From DATFVJ01 sp963727015 (GTDB taxonomy: Bacteria; Actinomycetota; Actinomycetes; Streptosporangiales; Streptosporangiaceae), in NCBI GenBank assembly GCA_963727015.1, contig CAVSEV010000016.1:364786-428785 (forward strand): a stretch of 64,000 nt of DNA, read 5' to 3'. Below, piece after piece: positions 25,284-33,932 of this stretch. Positions within the stretch are counted from its first letter, which is position 1. Each line of letters opens with the position of its first letter. Under the pieces are notes generated by a model that was not told the origin of the DNA, did not search any database, and saw only the letters and a list, made by a program, of their open reading frames with translations. The position numbers and the translations under genes are program-made.

Positions 25284-25505
25284 ATGGCGGAGCGATCACT
25301 AGAGTTCCCGTCTGACGTCGTACTGACTGACCTACGGCGCCGTATCGAGTCAGGCGAGTGGGAGCACGGGGAACAGATCACGCCCGTTGCTGACCTCGCA
25401 GGGGCATACGACTGCGCAGGGTCTACGGTGGCGCGCGCGCTGGCTGTCCTCGCCGAGGAGGGCCTCTTGATCGTCAAGCCTCGCTGGGGGACGTTCCGGA
25501 TCTAG
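25284..25505 (+). CDS. Short GntR-family regulator of an integrative element
   Basis: 73 residues from ATG 25284, consisting of the winged helix only: LTDLRRRIESGEWEHGEQIT, then ADLAGAYDCAGSTVARALAV and LAEEGLLIVKPRWGTF. Effector-domain-less GntR proteins of this size (KorSA-like) are typical of actinomycete integrative conjugative elements and plasmids, where they repress transfer genes. The divergent small genes and the repeats between them support this. The rest of the element (integrase, FtsK-like transfer protein) is not present nearby, so this is a remnant. Confidence 0.85.
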   Translation: MAERSLEFPSDVVLTDLRRRIESGEWEHGEQITPVADLAGAYDCAGSTVARALAVLAEEGLLIVKPRWGTFRI

Positions 25506-25629
25506 CTGCGAGTGAACGCGCCAACCTACGCGGGCGACCTGCGAATGCAAACATAGACATCACTAGTGGTCCCTGCGCTGACCCCGGACAACGTAGAACA
25601 CCGCGATGCTAGAGCGCTTCACCCAGCCA

Positions 25630-25840
25630 TCACATGTAGTCGGCCCCTGTTGACGATCGGTGATTAGGATGCGGTCGGTGCACTCGCGCCGTGCGCTGAC
25701 GATCCAGCGCTCGCAGATCGCGTTCGCCCGCGGTGCTTGGACAGGCGTGATGCTCGCAGATCACGGCGAGAGCCTTGACGCTCACGGTTTCCGCCGGAGC
25801 CGCGTGTATCGGGCGTTGCGGACCTGTCCGTGCCGAATAC
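25630..25840 (-). mobile_element. Decayed rve transposase, C-terminal remnant
   Basis: One minus-strand frame reads APRANAICERWIVSARREC, then TDRILITDRQ, the hallmark end of the integrase catalytic core (QAPRANAICERWIGSARRECTDRILI), which holds the last catalytic glutamate. The sequence just before it (DEVFGTDRSATPD in another frame) also resembles the core but is frameshifted. No complete frame remains. The 3' end is lost after TDRQ. Confidence 0.65.
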
Positions 25841-25905
25841 TTCATCCGTGGCTGTTGACCAGCTCGGGCGTGGATCCGGAACGCCACGTGCGATGATCAC
25901 GGGTC

Positions 25906-26018
25906 ATGTGTCTGCGGTTCGTCTTCCTGCTGGCAACGCGCCTGGTCGCGTGGTCATGGCTGTTCCGGCGGGAGGAATCCTGGAAGGACGCGGAGATCCT
26001 GCTGCTGCGCCACCAGCG
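25906..26018 (+). mobile_element. Truncated rve-type transposase, N-terminal leader only (copy 2)
   Basis: From ATG 25906 the frame reads MCLRFVFLLATRLVAWSWLF, then ESWKDAEILLLRHQ, matching the leader (SxKxAEILxLRHQ) of the same transposase group as at 20350 but from a different lineage. The match ends at the RHQ motif and the frame runs on into a VIT1-like gene. With the C-terminal remnant on the opposite strand at 25630-25840 it marks a place where several elements landed. Confidence 0.6.
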
Positions 26019-26052
26019 CGTGGCCTTGGGGTGGGCTGGTTTAGTGGAGGTG

Positions 26053-26317
26053 ATGGATGGTGATGACATGATGCCCTCCGATGCTCAGGTCCAGGCGGCC
26101 GCCGAGGGGCGGCCGACTCATCCCGCCGAGCCGCATTCCGACGGCACCGCGGGAAGCTTGAACTGGCTGCGAGCTGGGGTGCTGGGGGCTAACGACGGAA
26201 TCGTGTCGGTCGCCGGTATCGTCATCGGGGTGGCGGGGGCCACGTCTGCCCGCGGCCCCATCTTCACCGCCGGGCTGGCCGGGCTGGTTGCCGGGGCGGC
26301 ATCGATGGCGCTGGGCG
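26053..26317 (+). pseudogene. VIT1/CCC1-family iron/manganese transporter, N-terminal fragment
   Basis: After a short leader the frame reads GSLNWLRAGVLGANDGIVSV, then AGIVIGVAGATSARGPIFTA and GLAGLVAGAASMALG, the first two membrane helices of VIT1/CCC1 divalent-metal transporters, including the conserved GANDG. Directly after MALG, where the family continues EYVSVSSQRD, the sequence changes in frame to the C-terminus of BioF. The transporter is therefore a fragment of about 85 residues fused to another gene. Confidence 0.8.
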
Positions 26318-26493
26318 ATTGTGCGCGTGCGCCTCGCGGCCTGGGCGTAGATGTCGACTGCTTCCGTCCGCCCGCCGTGCCGGCCGGGACCGCCCGGCTT
26401 CGGGTCACTGCCGGAGCGACGCTGACCGACCAGGACATCGACCGGTACCGCGCGGCGCTGACCCGGGTTCTCGCATGCGTGTCGTCGCGGTGA
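26318..26493 (+). pseudogene. bioF: bioF (8-amino-7-oxononanoate synthase), 3'-terminal fragment
   Basis: The frame reads GLGVDVDCFRPPAVPAGTAR, then LRVTAGATLTDQDIDRYRAA and ends near SSR. CFRPPxVPxGTxRLRxTxxAxLT is the signature C-terminal block of BioF, the pyridoxal-phosphate enzyme condensing pimeloyl-ACP and alanine. The catalytic lysine domain is absent. It overlaps the bioD start by 19 bases, the normal operon order bioF-bioD-bioB. It is joined in frame behind the VIT1 fragment, so a deletion or recombination removed most of bioF. Confidence 0.8.
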
Positions 26494-27171
26494 CCGACAC
26501 CAGCAACAGCGTCGGCAAGACCGTGGTGATGGCGGCGCTGGCCGCGTGCGCGATGGTCGCCGGCCGGACGGTCGCGGTCGTCAAGCCCGTCCAGACCGGG
26601 GTGACCCCGGGCGAGCCGGGTGACCTCGATGACGTCGCGCGTCTGACCGGAGCCAGCGACCTGCACGAGTACGCCCGCTTCCGCGGACCGCTTGCTCCCG
26701 GCACGGCTGCCCGCCGCGTCGGAGTCCGCGCACCTCGCGTCCCGGGGCTCGCCGAGCGGATCGGTTCCCTCGCCGCCCGCAACCTGGTGCTCATCGAGGG
26801 TGCCGGCGGTCCGCTCGTCGCGTTCAACGCGGCGGGCGAGACGCTGGTCGATCTCGTCCGCGCGCTAGGCCCGACCATGCCGGTCGAGGTGGTTCTCGTC
26901 GCCTCGGCTGGGCTGGGCGCGCTGAACCTCGCGGCACTGACCGCACAGGTGCTGAGCTCCACCGGGCTGCCGCTAGCCGCCGTGGTCGTGGGCGACTGGC
27001 CAGCCGACCCCGATCTCGCGGCCCGATGCAACCTCGTCGACCTGCCGCGCTACGCCTGCGCCGAACGCGCAGGTGCCGTCCCCGACCAATCCGGGCGGCT
27101 CGGTCGTGCAGTTCGCCGCAGTCGCCACGCAATCGCTCACGCCGCGCTTTGGCGGCGACTTCGATGCATGA
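26475..27171 (+). pseudogene. bioD: bioD (dethiobiotin synthetase) with 3' frameshift
   Basis: From ATG 26475 the frame reads VVAVTDTSNSVGKTVVMAAL (P-loop-like, where BioD has GTDTGVGKT), VAVVKPVQTGV and VLIEGAGGPLVAFN, all diagnostic of dethiobiotin synthetase, which closes the ureido ring using CO2 and ATP. Near 27095-27106 the frame changes: the first frame continues with Arg-rich text and would read on into bioB, while the neighbouring one gives the proper ending VQFAAVATQSLTPRFGGDFD and a stop at 27169-27171. Note SNSVGKT in place of the usual TGVGKT. Confidence 0.85.
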
Positions 27172-28239
27172 GTGTTCGTCCGCAACGCGGCCCCGCCGCC
27201 CGTCCAGGAGAGTCAGGCATGCCCAGACCGCGGTCACTGCCCACGTCCCCCCAGTGCTCGCTCGCGCTCACGAGCAGGTGCTGGGCAACGGGACGCCCCT
27301 GCCACAGGCCGACATTCTCAAGGTACTGCGGATGCCCGGCGAGTACCTCGAGGAATTGCTGGCGCTCGCACACGGGGTGCGGTTGCGCTGGTGCGGCCCA
27401 GAGGTCGAGGTCGAGGGGATCATCAGCCTGAAGACCGGCGGCTGCCCCGAAGACTGCCACTTCTGTTCGCAGTCCGGGCAGTCCGCCTCTCCAGTCCGCT
27501 CGGCCTGGCTGGACATTCCGAGCCTGGTCGAGGCCGCTAAGCAGACCGCCGAGACCGGCGCCACCGAGTTCTGCATCGTCGCCGCCGTGCGAGGCCCGGA
27601 CGAACGCCTGATGAAGCAGGTCGCCGACGGAGTCAAGGCGATCAGGGCCGAGGTCGACATCAACGTCGCCTGCTCGCTGGGCATGCTCACGCAGGCGCAG
27701 GTCGACGAGCTGACCGCGATCGGCGTGCACCGTTACAACCACAACCTCGAGACGGCGCGGTCCCACTTCGACCAGGTCGTGACCACGCACACCTGGGAAG
27801 AACGCCGGGACACCCTGCGGATGGTCGCAGCCGCCGGGATGGAGGTCTGCTGCGGGGGGATCATCGGCATGGGCGAGAGCATCGAGCAGCGCGCCGAATT
27901 CGCCGCGCAACTTGCCGAACTCAGCCCGACGAGGTGCCCATGAACTTTCTCAACCCCCGGCCCGGCACCCCGTTCGGAGACCTTCCGGTACTCGACGGCA
28001 AGGACGCCCTGCGCACGATAGCCGCATTCCGGCTGGCGATGCCGCGCACGATCTTGCGGTTCGCCGGCGGGCGCGAGATCACCCTCGGCGATCTCGGCGC
28101 CCGGCAGGGCATGCTCGGCGGGATCAACGCGATCATTGTCGGCAACTACCTGACGACCCTGGGCCGTCCCGCAGAGGCGGACATCGCGCTACTGGACGAG
28201 CTGAGGATGCCGATCAAGGCACTATCGGCGACCCTCTAG
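27164..28239 (+). pseudogene. bioB: bioB (biotin synthase) with a frameshift near 27925
   Basis: The radical-SAM cluster motif is intact: TGGCPEDCHFCSQSG with the CxxxCxxC spacing, followed by ATEFCIVAAVRGPDERLM, NVACSLGMLTQAQV and RYNHNLETARSHF. The frame stops at 27941-27943 after LAELSP, while a second frame starting at 27928 continues DEVPMNFLNPRPGTPFGDLP to ARQGMLGGINAIIVGNYLTT and a stop at 28239. A single lost base around 27923-27928 explains both. BioB inserts sulfur into dethiobiotin. The 5' end is also uncertain: GTG 27254 or ATG 27164 are in frame, and an ATG with GGAGAG at 27219 is out of frame. Confidence 0.9.
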
Positions 28240-28252
28240 CCTGCGTGATCCC

Positions 28253-28441
28253 ATGAGTACGCGCCTCTACTGCGAGATATGCGGCGAATCGGCTGACGCG
28301 CCCGTCCACGATTCGTGCCAGCAGCGAGCCGAGCTGGAACCGCCGCGCTACTGCCCGCAATGCGCCAGGCGCATGGTCGTACAGGTCAACCCGATGGGCT
28401 GGCGCGCCAGCTGTTCACGGCACGGCGACCCGCACACCTGA
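28253..28441 (+). CDS. bsaP: Biotin synthase auxiliary protein BsaP
   Basis: 62 residues, MSTRLYCEICGESADAPVHD, then ELEPPRYCPQCARRMVVQVN and PMGWRASCSRHG. The pattern CxxCG near the start, RYCPxCARRMVVQVxPxGW and a final CSRHG matches the small actinobacterial protein encoded just downstream of bioB (Rv1590-like), reported as an iron-sulfur-dependent helper of biotin synthase. It lies 13 bases after the bioB stop and is the only undamaged gene of the cluster. Confidence 0.85.
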   Translation: MSTRLYCEICGESADAPVHDSCQQRAELEPPRYCPQCARRMVVQVNPMGWRASCSRHGDPHT

Positions 28442-28587
28442 CGCCCGGCCGCCGCGTCACCCTGTGTGCGCCAAGAATCCCATCTATGGCTGTGAGCAGC
28501 ACAGTTGCGACGCCAGCGCCCCGTGGGGTGCAGAAATGCGATCGGACCTCGCATCGATCATCTCTGGGCGTTCGGGATCATGTTCTG

Positions 28588-28803
28588 ATGATGCTGTCCT
28601 TCTTGTATCTGCTCGCGTGCCGCCTGATGGCTCTACTCACCTGGCGAGCCCGCCGCGATGCGGCCAAGGAACTGGCGATCCTCGTGCTGCAACATCAGCT
28701 CGCGGTGCTACGCCGCCAGGTGAAGCGGGTCGAGTACCGGCCGGCGGACCGCGCGGTGCTCGCCTTGCTGAGCCGGGCGCTGCCCTACCTGCCGAACAGG
28801 TAG
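28588..28803 (+). mobile_element. Truncated rve-type transposase, N-terminal leader only (copy 3)
   Basis: From ATG 28588 the frame reads MMLSFLYLLACRLMALLTWR, then AAKELAILVLQHQLAVLRRQ and YRPADRAVLALLSRALPYL. This is again the leader of an integrase-type transposase, from a third lineage, stopping at 28803 before the catalytic core. The usual RHQ appears as QHQ. Confidence 0.7.
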
Positions 28804-29441
28804 GACTCGGCGCCGCCGATCACATCCAGGACACCGGGACTCGAATCGGCCGCCCGCAGCTTCGCCAGCACCATAGCCGTGAGCTCGGCCCGCCAGCCGA
28901 TCCTGCGATGCTCCTGCCGGCAGGGCGGACGGCGCCTGCCGGTCGCGGCAGCGGAGGAACGCCTGGAGGACGTGCAGGACCGACGACAATCAGTGAACTG
29001 CGACGCTGAATGAGGTCGCTGCCCGCCAGCGCGAAGATCGCGAGTTCAGGCGGGCGTGGGACCGGTCCGCCATCGCTTTGTGAGCTGGCGGTCCGATCCG
29101 CTACCGGGCGTGCCGTGGGCCTGCGCCAGGAACTCTTCGACCGGTTGCTGATCGGCTCGCCCATCTCGAACGTATCGGCGAACGATGCATAGAAACGTAC
29201 TTTGAGCTACTGAAATGGCTTGAGACCACCGAGCACGTTGCGCTACGCGAGAGCAACGTACTCCGCGCCTTCGAGGAGCTAAAGCTCCCCTGGCGATCTG
29301 AGGCTGCGTATCGTGGCCTCCGCATCAGACAAGGTTGCCCGGCTGACGCGGGAGTTTACAGGACGGATCGCTCAAGGCTCACAAGATCGTCAATGCTGAC
29401 CAGAAGGGGCTGGAACTCAGGACTGACCCTACTGGGGCGGC
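28804..29441. other. Stretch with a start-less, possibly decayed reading frame
   Basis: One plus-strand frame is open from about 29083 to a stop at 29492-29494 without any ATG, GTG or TTG near its beginning. Its middle looks protein-like and less GC-rich (AHLERIGERCIETYFELLKW, then LETTEHVALRESNVLRAFEE), so it may be the remains of an acquired gene. I recognise no family. Nothing else is supported here. Confidence 0.35.
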
Positions 29442-29759
29442 CTACCCAATCACAGTGTCCTTGCTGTAATCGCCACGGAGCGAATAGATCTTGATAGAGA
29501 TGTTCGCGCTGTGGGCTGGAAGCTCGCTTTGGAATATCTTGACCATCTCCTTTCTGTCGAAGTACCGCCCGGCCGCTTCGAGCGAATCGAACGTGAACTC
29601 GACGATCCGATGGGGTGAGGCGGAGAAGGCGTTGTCGTATGACGCCAGCCGCTTCAGCTCTGCAGGCGCCTCAAGGGCGTCCGCGATAGTGCGGACCCAC
29701 TCCAGGTACTTGCGCTTTTCTCCCTGCGGATAGTCGATCTCGTAAACATACTTGATCAC
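29442..29759 (-). CDS. Hypothetical protein, probable dimeric alpha/beta-barrel fold
   Basis: 105 residues from GTG 29759, with a strong AAGGAGG eight bases upstream. The sequence MIKYVYEIDYPQGEKRKYLE, then RIVEFTFDSLEAAGRYFDRK has the beta-alpha-beta rhythm of small ABM/EthD-like proteins, with the pattern VEFTFDSLEAA typical of that fold. It is noticeably richer in Lys, Tyr and Asn than its neighbours, pointing to lower GC and possible acquisition. No function is assigned. Confidence 0.7.
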   Translation of the reverse strand: MIKYVYEIDYPQGEKRKYLEWVRTIADALEAPAELKRLASYDNAFSASPHRIVEFTFDSLEAAGRYFDRKEMVKIFQSELPAHSANISIKIYSLRGDYSKDTVIG

Positions 29760-30201
29760 CGGAGAAGCCTCCTTAGGGCCTGCAGATGATTAACGCGGAG
29801 GTTGGCGGACGACGGCAATCCTGTGCCGATTGCACGTGCCCGTGTTTGTAATCATCGGCACTAGCTGCATCTCTCTGTCGCCCAGACCACAGAAGTTCAA
29901 TCTAGATCCACAACCGACGCGTTATTTCTCGACGCGTCCTTACGTCTATGCCGCCGCCCACGCGCGCCGGCGACACGCTGCTATGGTCCGCCTAGGTCTT
30001 GCGCGGCGCAAGAGCGCGACCGGGGCGACGTCGGCCTGCCGGGGGTATCGGCGGCACCGGTCATGTCGCACACGACAGGCTTCGGGCACTACTACCGCGG
30101 GCGAACCCGCACGTCAGCAACCTATGCCCGTTTTGGAACCCCAGAGGATCACGTGCTGATCCTCGGCGAGCGAACGCCCAACACTGCAGGCGTTCACCAG
30201 C
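29760..30201. other. Intergenic stretch, no supported gene
   Basis: The first 20 bases hold the ribosome site of the minus-strand hypothetical gene. The remainder has only short Arg-rich frames and no motif, repeat or hairpin I can support. Confidence 0.35.
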
Positions 30202-31199
30202 TTATGCGTCGATCAGCTCATCGGCCGGGCGGCGAGCTGTGGGCTCTGCGATGTTGGCGCAGCCGAGCTGCAGTAGCATCTGCGGGTTCCCGGGGAGCGC
30301 CAGCCGGTCCCGGATCAGGGCCCGAGTCGCGGGAAGCTCCAGCGGCTGGGAGTAGAGGCTCGCGAACACCCGTTTGCTCGCCGCGTGCAGCAGCAGTCGG
30401 TGCAGAGCCTGCCCGGCGCGCAGCCATTCGACCCAGTTTTCGCCGGGCGTCAGCAGCACCGCGGTAGCGCGGCGCGGCGACTCCCCGCCCGCCGGCAGCC
30501 GCGCCAGCCCCCGGCCCAGGTCGAAGTCACGCTGCGTCAGCCGACCGGGGTGACCGGCCGCGTGGCCGCAAAGGTCTGTGCCGATACGCCGTCACGAGCC
30601 AGGCTGTCTGCGTCCCTGGTCCACCGCCGCGTCTCCTCCCGCGTGCGTGGGTCCAGATACAGATGGTCGGCCGCCGCAGCGACGATGCCAGCCAGCCGCA
30701 GATAAGCAGCGTGCTCCTTGACCAGCGCCAGCGTGGCTCCCTCTGCCAGAGCGTCATCCCGCAGCCCGCGAAGCAGCCCGTCCGGCAGCCGGGCCACGCT
30801 CGAATGGGCCACGGTGAGTGTGTCGGTAAGGCACCGCCTCGAGCATCCGGTTTTCCTCGCCCGTCACTGGCGCCGAAGCGCCTATTCCCACCCGGGCCAC
30901 CAGGTGTGGCCGCGTCGGGTCAGGCAGCAGCTGGACAACTGGCAGATAGCCGAGCGACCGCACTCCCAGCCGCAGCCCGAACACGGCGGCACCGCAGCTA
31001 ATCAGCATGTCCCGGCCCGGCCCAGGATATCGGTGCGCAGCTTACGCTGCTTGTCGCAGTGAACCTCGATCGTGGACGGGCCGATCCGGAATCGCCATGG
31101 CTGGCTATTGTGCACCGACGGGGCGCGCGCGGCCATGTCGATCAGGAACTGAGCGTGGCTGGTCACGATCGGCTCTCGGAGGGTAATCATCTCCGTCAC
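30202..31199 (-). pseudogene. Acg-like NAD(P)H nitroreductase with several frameshifts
   Basis: Pieces in order on the minus strand: FLIDMAARAPSVHNSQPWRF (31.15 kb, the FMN-binding start of the Acg/nitroreductase family), MLISCGAAVFGLRLGVRSLG (31.0 kb), PYRHTHRGPFERG (30.83 kb), LARDGVSAQTFA (30.56 kb) and LTPGENWVEWLRAGQALHRL with LYSQPLELPATRALIRDRLA (30.4 kb). They occupy three reading frames, so at least three frame changes separate them near 31010, 30810 and 30530-30460. The full protein would be about 330 residues. Acg-like proteins bind FMN and are dormancy-linked in mycobacteria. Confidence 0.8.
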
Positions 31200-31406
31200 G
31201 GTCCCTACTTACCTTGTCCCTCGTCATGCTCCAGGGAGATCCTCCTCATGCTCCAGCGAGTCCAGCGCGTGCTCCAGGGTCGTTGGCCACCTCGGCTCGG
31301 TGACCGAGGTCCCCGCACAGGCCAGGCCGCCGATCACCTGATCGTGCTGGACGCGGCGATTCGCAATGGCCAGCGCGTTGCGTACCACCTGCCATGAGTC
31401 CGGTCG

Positions 31407-33182
31407 TTACATATGCGTGCGTGGCCCACTGAAGCCGATATTGTGATGGACTCCGTACCACCAGTTCCACACGTCCTCATGCACCGGGCCGGCCACATAG
31501 GCGAGGAGATGACCGTCGTCCTGGGTCCATAGGAGGTTTTCCCGGCCGTTAGTGTAATTGCAGAACACTCGGCCTGCGGCCTGGGCATCCGTCACCCTTC
31601 CCGCGCTCATCTGCGCGATCGAGTAGTTTTTGGGGTGCTCGAACTGGTGATTCCAGCCAACCTCACCGTAGGTCTCTTCGGGTTCGCAGTCCTGGAAGTT
31701 CTCCTGGAAATTGCCGGAGTTGAGCGAGTGGGCCTGAGCAGTGTAGGCAGCGTACAAAGCCTCGAGTGAGGGATAAGTCCGGAAGGTGGCTCCGCTGATA
31801 CCGGGTGCCGGAGCCGTACAGATCACCACCGTCGCGCTCTGCTGCTTGCAGCTTGAGGGCGGCAGCAAGCCTTTGGCGCCGCCGCTCTCGTTCGCTAGGA
31901 TGATCGCGCTCATGAGCGCGCTGGTCGGCGCCTTGGGCTGGGCAGACATCGGCGGCTTGGCTGTAGTGGGCGCATGGGAGGCGGACCCGCCGCGCGCGAG
32001 GGCCCAGATGCCCACCCCCGCGGCGATCAGGATCAGCGCCGTCAGGGCGGCTATCCAGCTCGGGCGCAGGAACCTGCGCCGCGGCCCGGGCCGTGCCGCG
32101 GCTGGCTGACGGCCGTCAGGCTCGCCGGCCTCGCCCGGCGGCGCTCCACCGGCCTTTCGGCCGTGGGAGGTCATGCTGTCGCTCTGGTCTGCCCGCACGG
32201 CAGGCGGCTCGGCGGCACCTGTGTCGGCAGGAGGCTCAGGCAGCGGCTCGTGCGTAAAGCTCCCGGGAATCCCCCCAGCGTGCGGCCCGGCCGTCCGGCT
32301 GCCGGTGGACCCGAGCGTCAGCGGTTCGGTTGCGAGGCCGCCGAGGGCAACGCGCATGGCTTCGATGAACTCGCGGCAGCTTCCGTAACGGTCGCCGGAC
32401 TGCTTGGCCAGGACCCGGGAGAACACGTCATTCACCGCCGTCGGCAACTCAGGACGCAGGTCCGTAGGCAACGTGGGGTTCTCCTCGACATGGGCCCAGA
32501 TGATCGCGGCGTCCAGGTCCTTCTCGAACGGAACCCGGCCGGTCAGGCACTCATACATCACGCAGCCCAGGGAGTACTGGTCGGCCGGGCCCAGCACTGA
32601 CATGCCCAGGATCTGCTCGGGAGCGACGTAGTCGACCGTGCCGCGGAACTGTCCCGTCGAGGTCAGCCCGCTGCGGGACATCGCATGCTTGGTGATCCCG
32701 AAATCAGCCAGGTAGACGTGATCGGGCTCATCGTCTATGCCCCGCTCGATCAGCAGGTTCCCCGGCTTCACATCCCGGTGCACCAGCCCCCTGCTGTGCG
32801 CCGCATCCAGTGCCCGCGCGGCCTGGCCGACCAGGGACAAGGCGGTGGCCGGAAGAATCCGGCCCCGCTTCTTGATCATCTGCCGCAGGTCAGTCCCCGA
32901 GACATACCGCATCGCGATATACAGCAGGGCCCCGCTGGATCCCACGTCATAGATAGGGATTACATTCGGGTGATTCAGCGAGGCGACGATACGCGATTCC
33001 TCGAGGAACCGGGCCCGGAAAGCATCGTCTGTCGCAAGCTCGGGAGCCAGCACCTTCAGCGCGATAACGCTACCCAGACGTGGGTTCTCAGCCTGATAGA
33101 CGACACTCATCCCGCCGCGGCCAAGAACGGCACGCAACCGGAAGCCCGCGAACTCGTCACCGACCATAGGCAGTTCGGACAT
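31407..33182 (-). CDS. Hanks-type serine/threonine protein kinase with one membrane segment
   Basis: 591 residues from ATG 33182, preceded by GGGAGGG (a longer frame to 33269 lacks support). Kinase domain about residues 12-275: glycine loop GRGGMSVVY (21-29), Lys43 in IALKVL, HRDVKPGN (135-142) with catalytic Asp137, DFG at 160-162 and the YVAPEQ motif. A Pro/Ser-rich linker follows, then a membrane helix near residues 377-400 (WIAALTALILIAAGVGIWAL). The outside domain of about 180 residues has no PASTA repeats and contains four cysteines; its ligand is unknown. The kinase stands alone, with an unusual tandem repeat just upstream. Confidence 0.93.
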   Translation of the reverse strand: MSELPMVGDEFAGFRLRAVLGRGGMSVVYQAENPRLGSVIALKVLAPELATDDAFRARFLEESRIVASLNHPNVIPIYDVGSSGALLYIAMRYVSGTDLRQMIKKRGRILPATALSLVGQAARALDAAHSRGLVHRDVKPGNLLIERGIDDEPDHVYLADFGITKHAMSRSGLTSTGQFRGTVDYVAPEQILGMSVLGPADQYSLGCVMYECLTGRVPFEKDLDAAIIWAHVEENPTLPTDLRPELPTAVNDVFSRVLAKQSGDRYGSCREFIEAMRVALGGLATEPLTLGSTGSRTAGPHAGGIPGSFTHEPLPEPPADTGAAEPPAVRADQSDSMTSHGRKAGGAPPGEAGEPDGRQPAAARPGPRRRFLRPSWIAALTALILIAAGVGIWALARGGSASHAPTTAKPPMSAQPKAPTSALMSAIILANESGGAKGLLPPSSCKQQSATVVICTAPAPGISGATFRTYPSLEALYAAYTAQAHSLNSGNFQENFQDCEPEETYGEVGWNHQFEHPKNYSIAQMSAGRVTDAQAAGRVFCNYTNGRENLLWTQDDGHLLAYVAGPVHEDVWNWWYGVHHNIGFSGPRTHM

Positions 33183-33240
33183 CACACGTTCCCTCCCCAG
33201 GATCACTGCCCCGGCCGGGCAACCGGGCGGCGAACCCGTC

Positions 33241-33450
33241 AAGTCTTTCAATAGAAAGGTTATGGCCACGTGAACGGAACGGGAAACTGGGACTGAACTG
33301 GCAACCCCGAGTGCAAGACTAGAAGCAGCTAGTGACGGCGACCCTTAAGTCTTTCAATAGAAAGGCTATGGCCACGCGAACGGAACGGGAAACTGGGACT
33401 GAACTGGCAACCCCGGGTACAAGACCAGAAGCAGCTAGTGACGGCGACCC
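33241..33450. repeat. Two 104-bp tandem direct repeats (period 106)
   Basis: Copy 1 (33241-33344) and copy 2 (33347-33450) differ at only five positions, all transitions. Each begins with AAGTCTTTCAATAGAAAGG, which holds a small hairpin (CTTTC-AATA-GAAAG), and ends with GCTAGTGACGGCGACCC. The first copy starts about 60 bases upstream of the kinase start, so it lies in the kinase leader or promoter. Confidence 0.9.
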
Positions 33451-33652
33451 ACGTCAGGAGTTGCCGAAGGAGCCCGTTTACGATCAAGAAATGGCGACTT
33501 TACCTGGGGTTTTGTCGAGCAGAAGGCGAGATTGGACCTTGAAATCGGGGCAGGACGATGTCGGCGGCTCAGTGAAGGGATGGGGAGGTGGCTGGGGCAT
33601 CAAGGATGGGAATGAGCGAGAAATGACCGCGGCGGGCAGCACTCTCGGGTAA
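33332..33652 (+). CDS. Possible small protein starting inside the tandem repeat
   Basis: A 106-residue frame opens at GTG 33332 at the end of repeat copy 1 and runs through copy 2: MTATLKSFNRKAMATRTERE, then PKEPVYDQEMATLPGVLSSR and GGGWGIKDGNEREMTAAGST. The composition (Glu, Lys, Gly, Thr) is unlike random GC-rich frames in the window, which are Arg/Pro-rich. There is no clear ribosome site and no family match I can name. An ATG at 33368 is an alternative start. Confidence 0.3.
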   Translation: MTATLKSFNRKAMATRTERETGTELATPGTRPEAASDGDPRQELPKEPVYDQEMATLPGVLSSRRRDWTLKSGQDDVGGSVKGWGGGWGIKDGNEREMTAAGSTLG

Positions 33653-33932
33653 GCACCACGCTGTCACCCCGGCTCCCGCCGAGTCCCTTCATCGGCACTT
33701 ACGTGACCGACGGAGCCCATGGTGCCCTAGTGACCACGCCCGCGGACGCTAACGCCGGTCGGCGATCTGCTGCCCGTCGACGAGCCCGCGGCTAAGGGTG
33801 ACGAACCGGCTGGTGAAGTCGGCCCGGTGCAGCCAGGCCCGGTGGGCGATGAGGAGTTCGGCAGCTTCGAGGCAGTAGCGGCGCGGGCGTGGTGGCGCAG
33901 TGCGCGGGCCAGGAATGCCTACCAGCCGGGGA
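33653..33932. other. Short stretch without recognisable genes
   Basis: No motif or reliable start is visible; the frames are short and interrupted. It leads directly into the tRNA-Ala-derived scar at 33933. Confidence 0.35.

Noticed and set aside
33241..33652. Group II intron or its maturase leader suggested by the repeat and downstream frame
   Set aside because: I could not identify a domain V hairpin, boundaries or a reverse transcriptase, so the idea has no support from the sequence.
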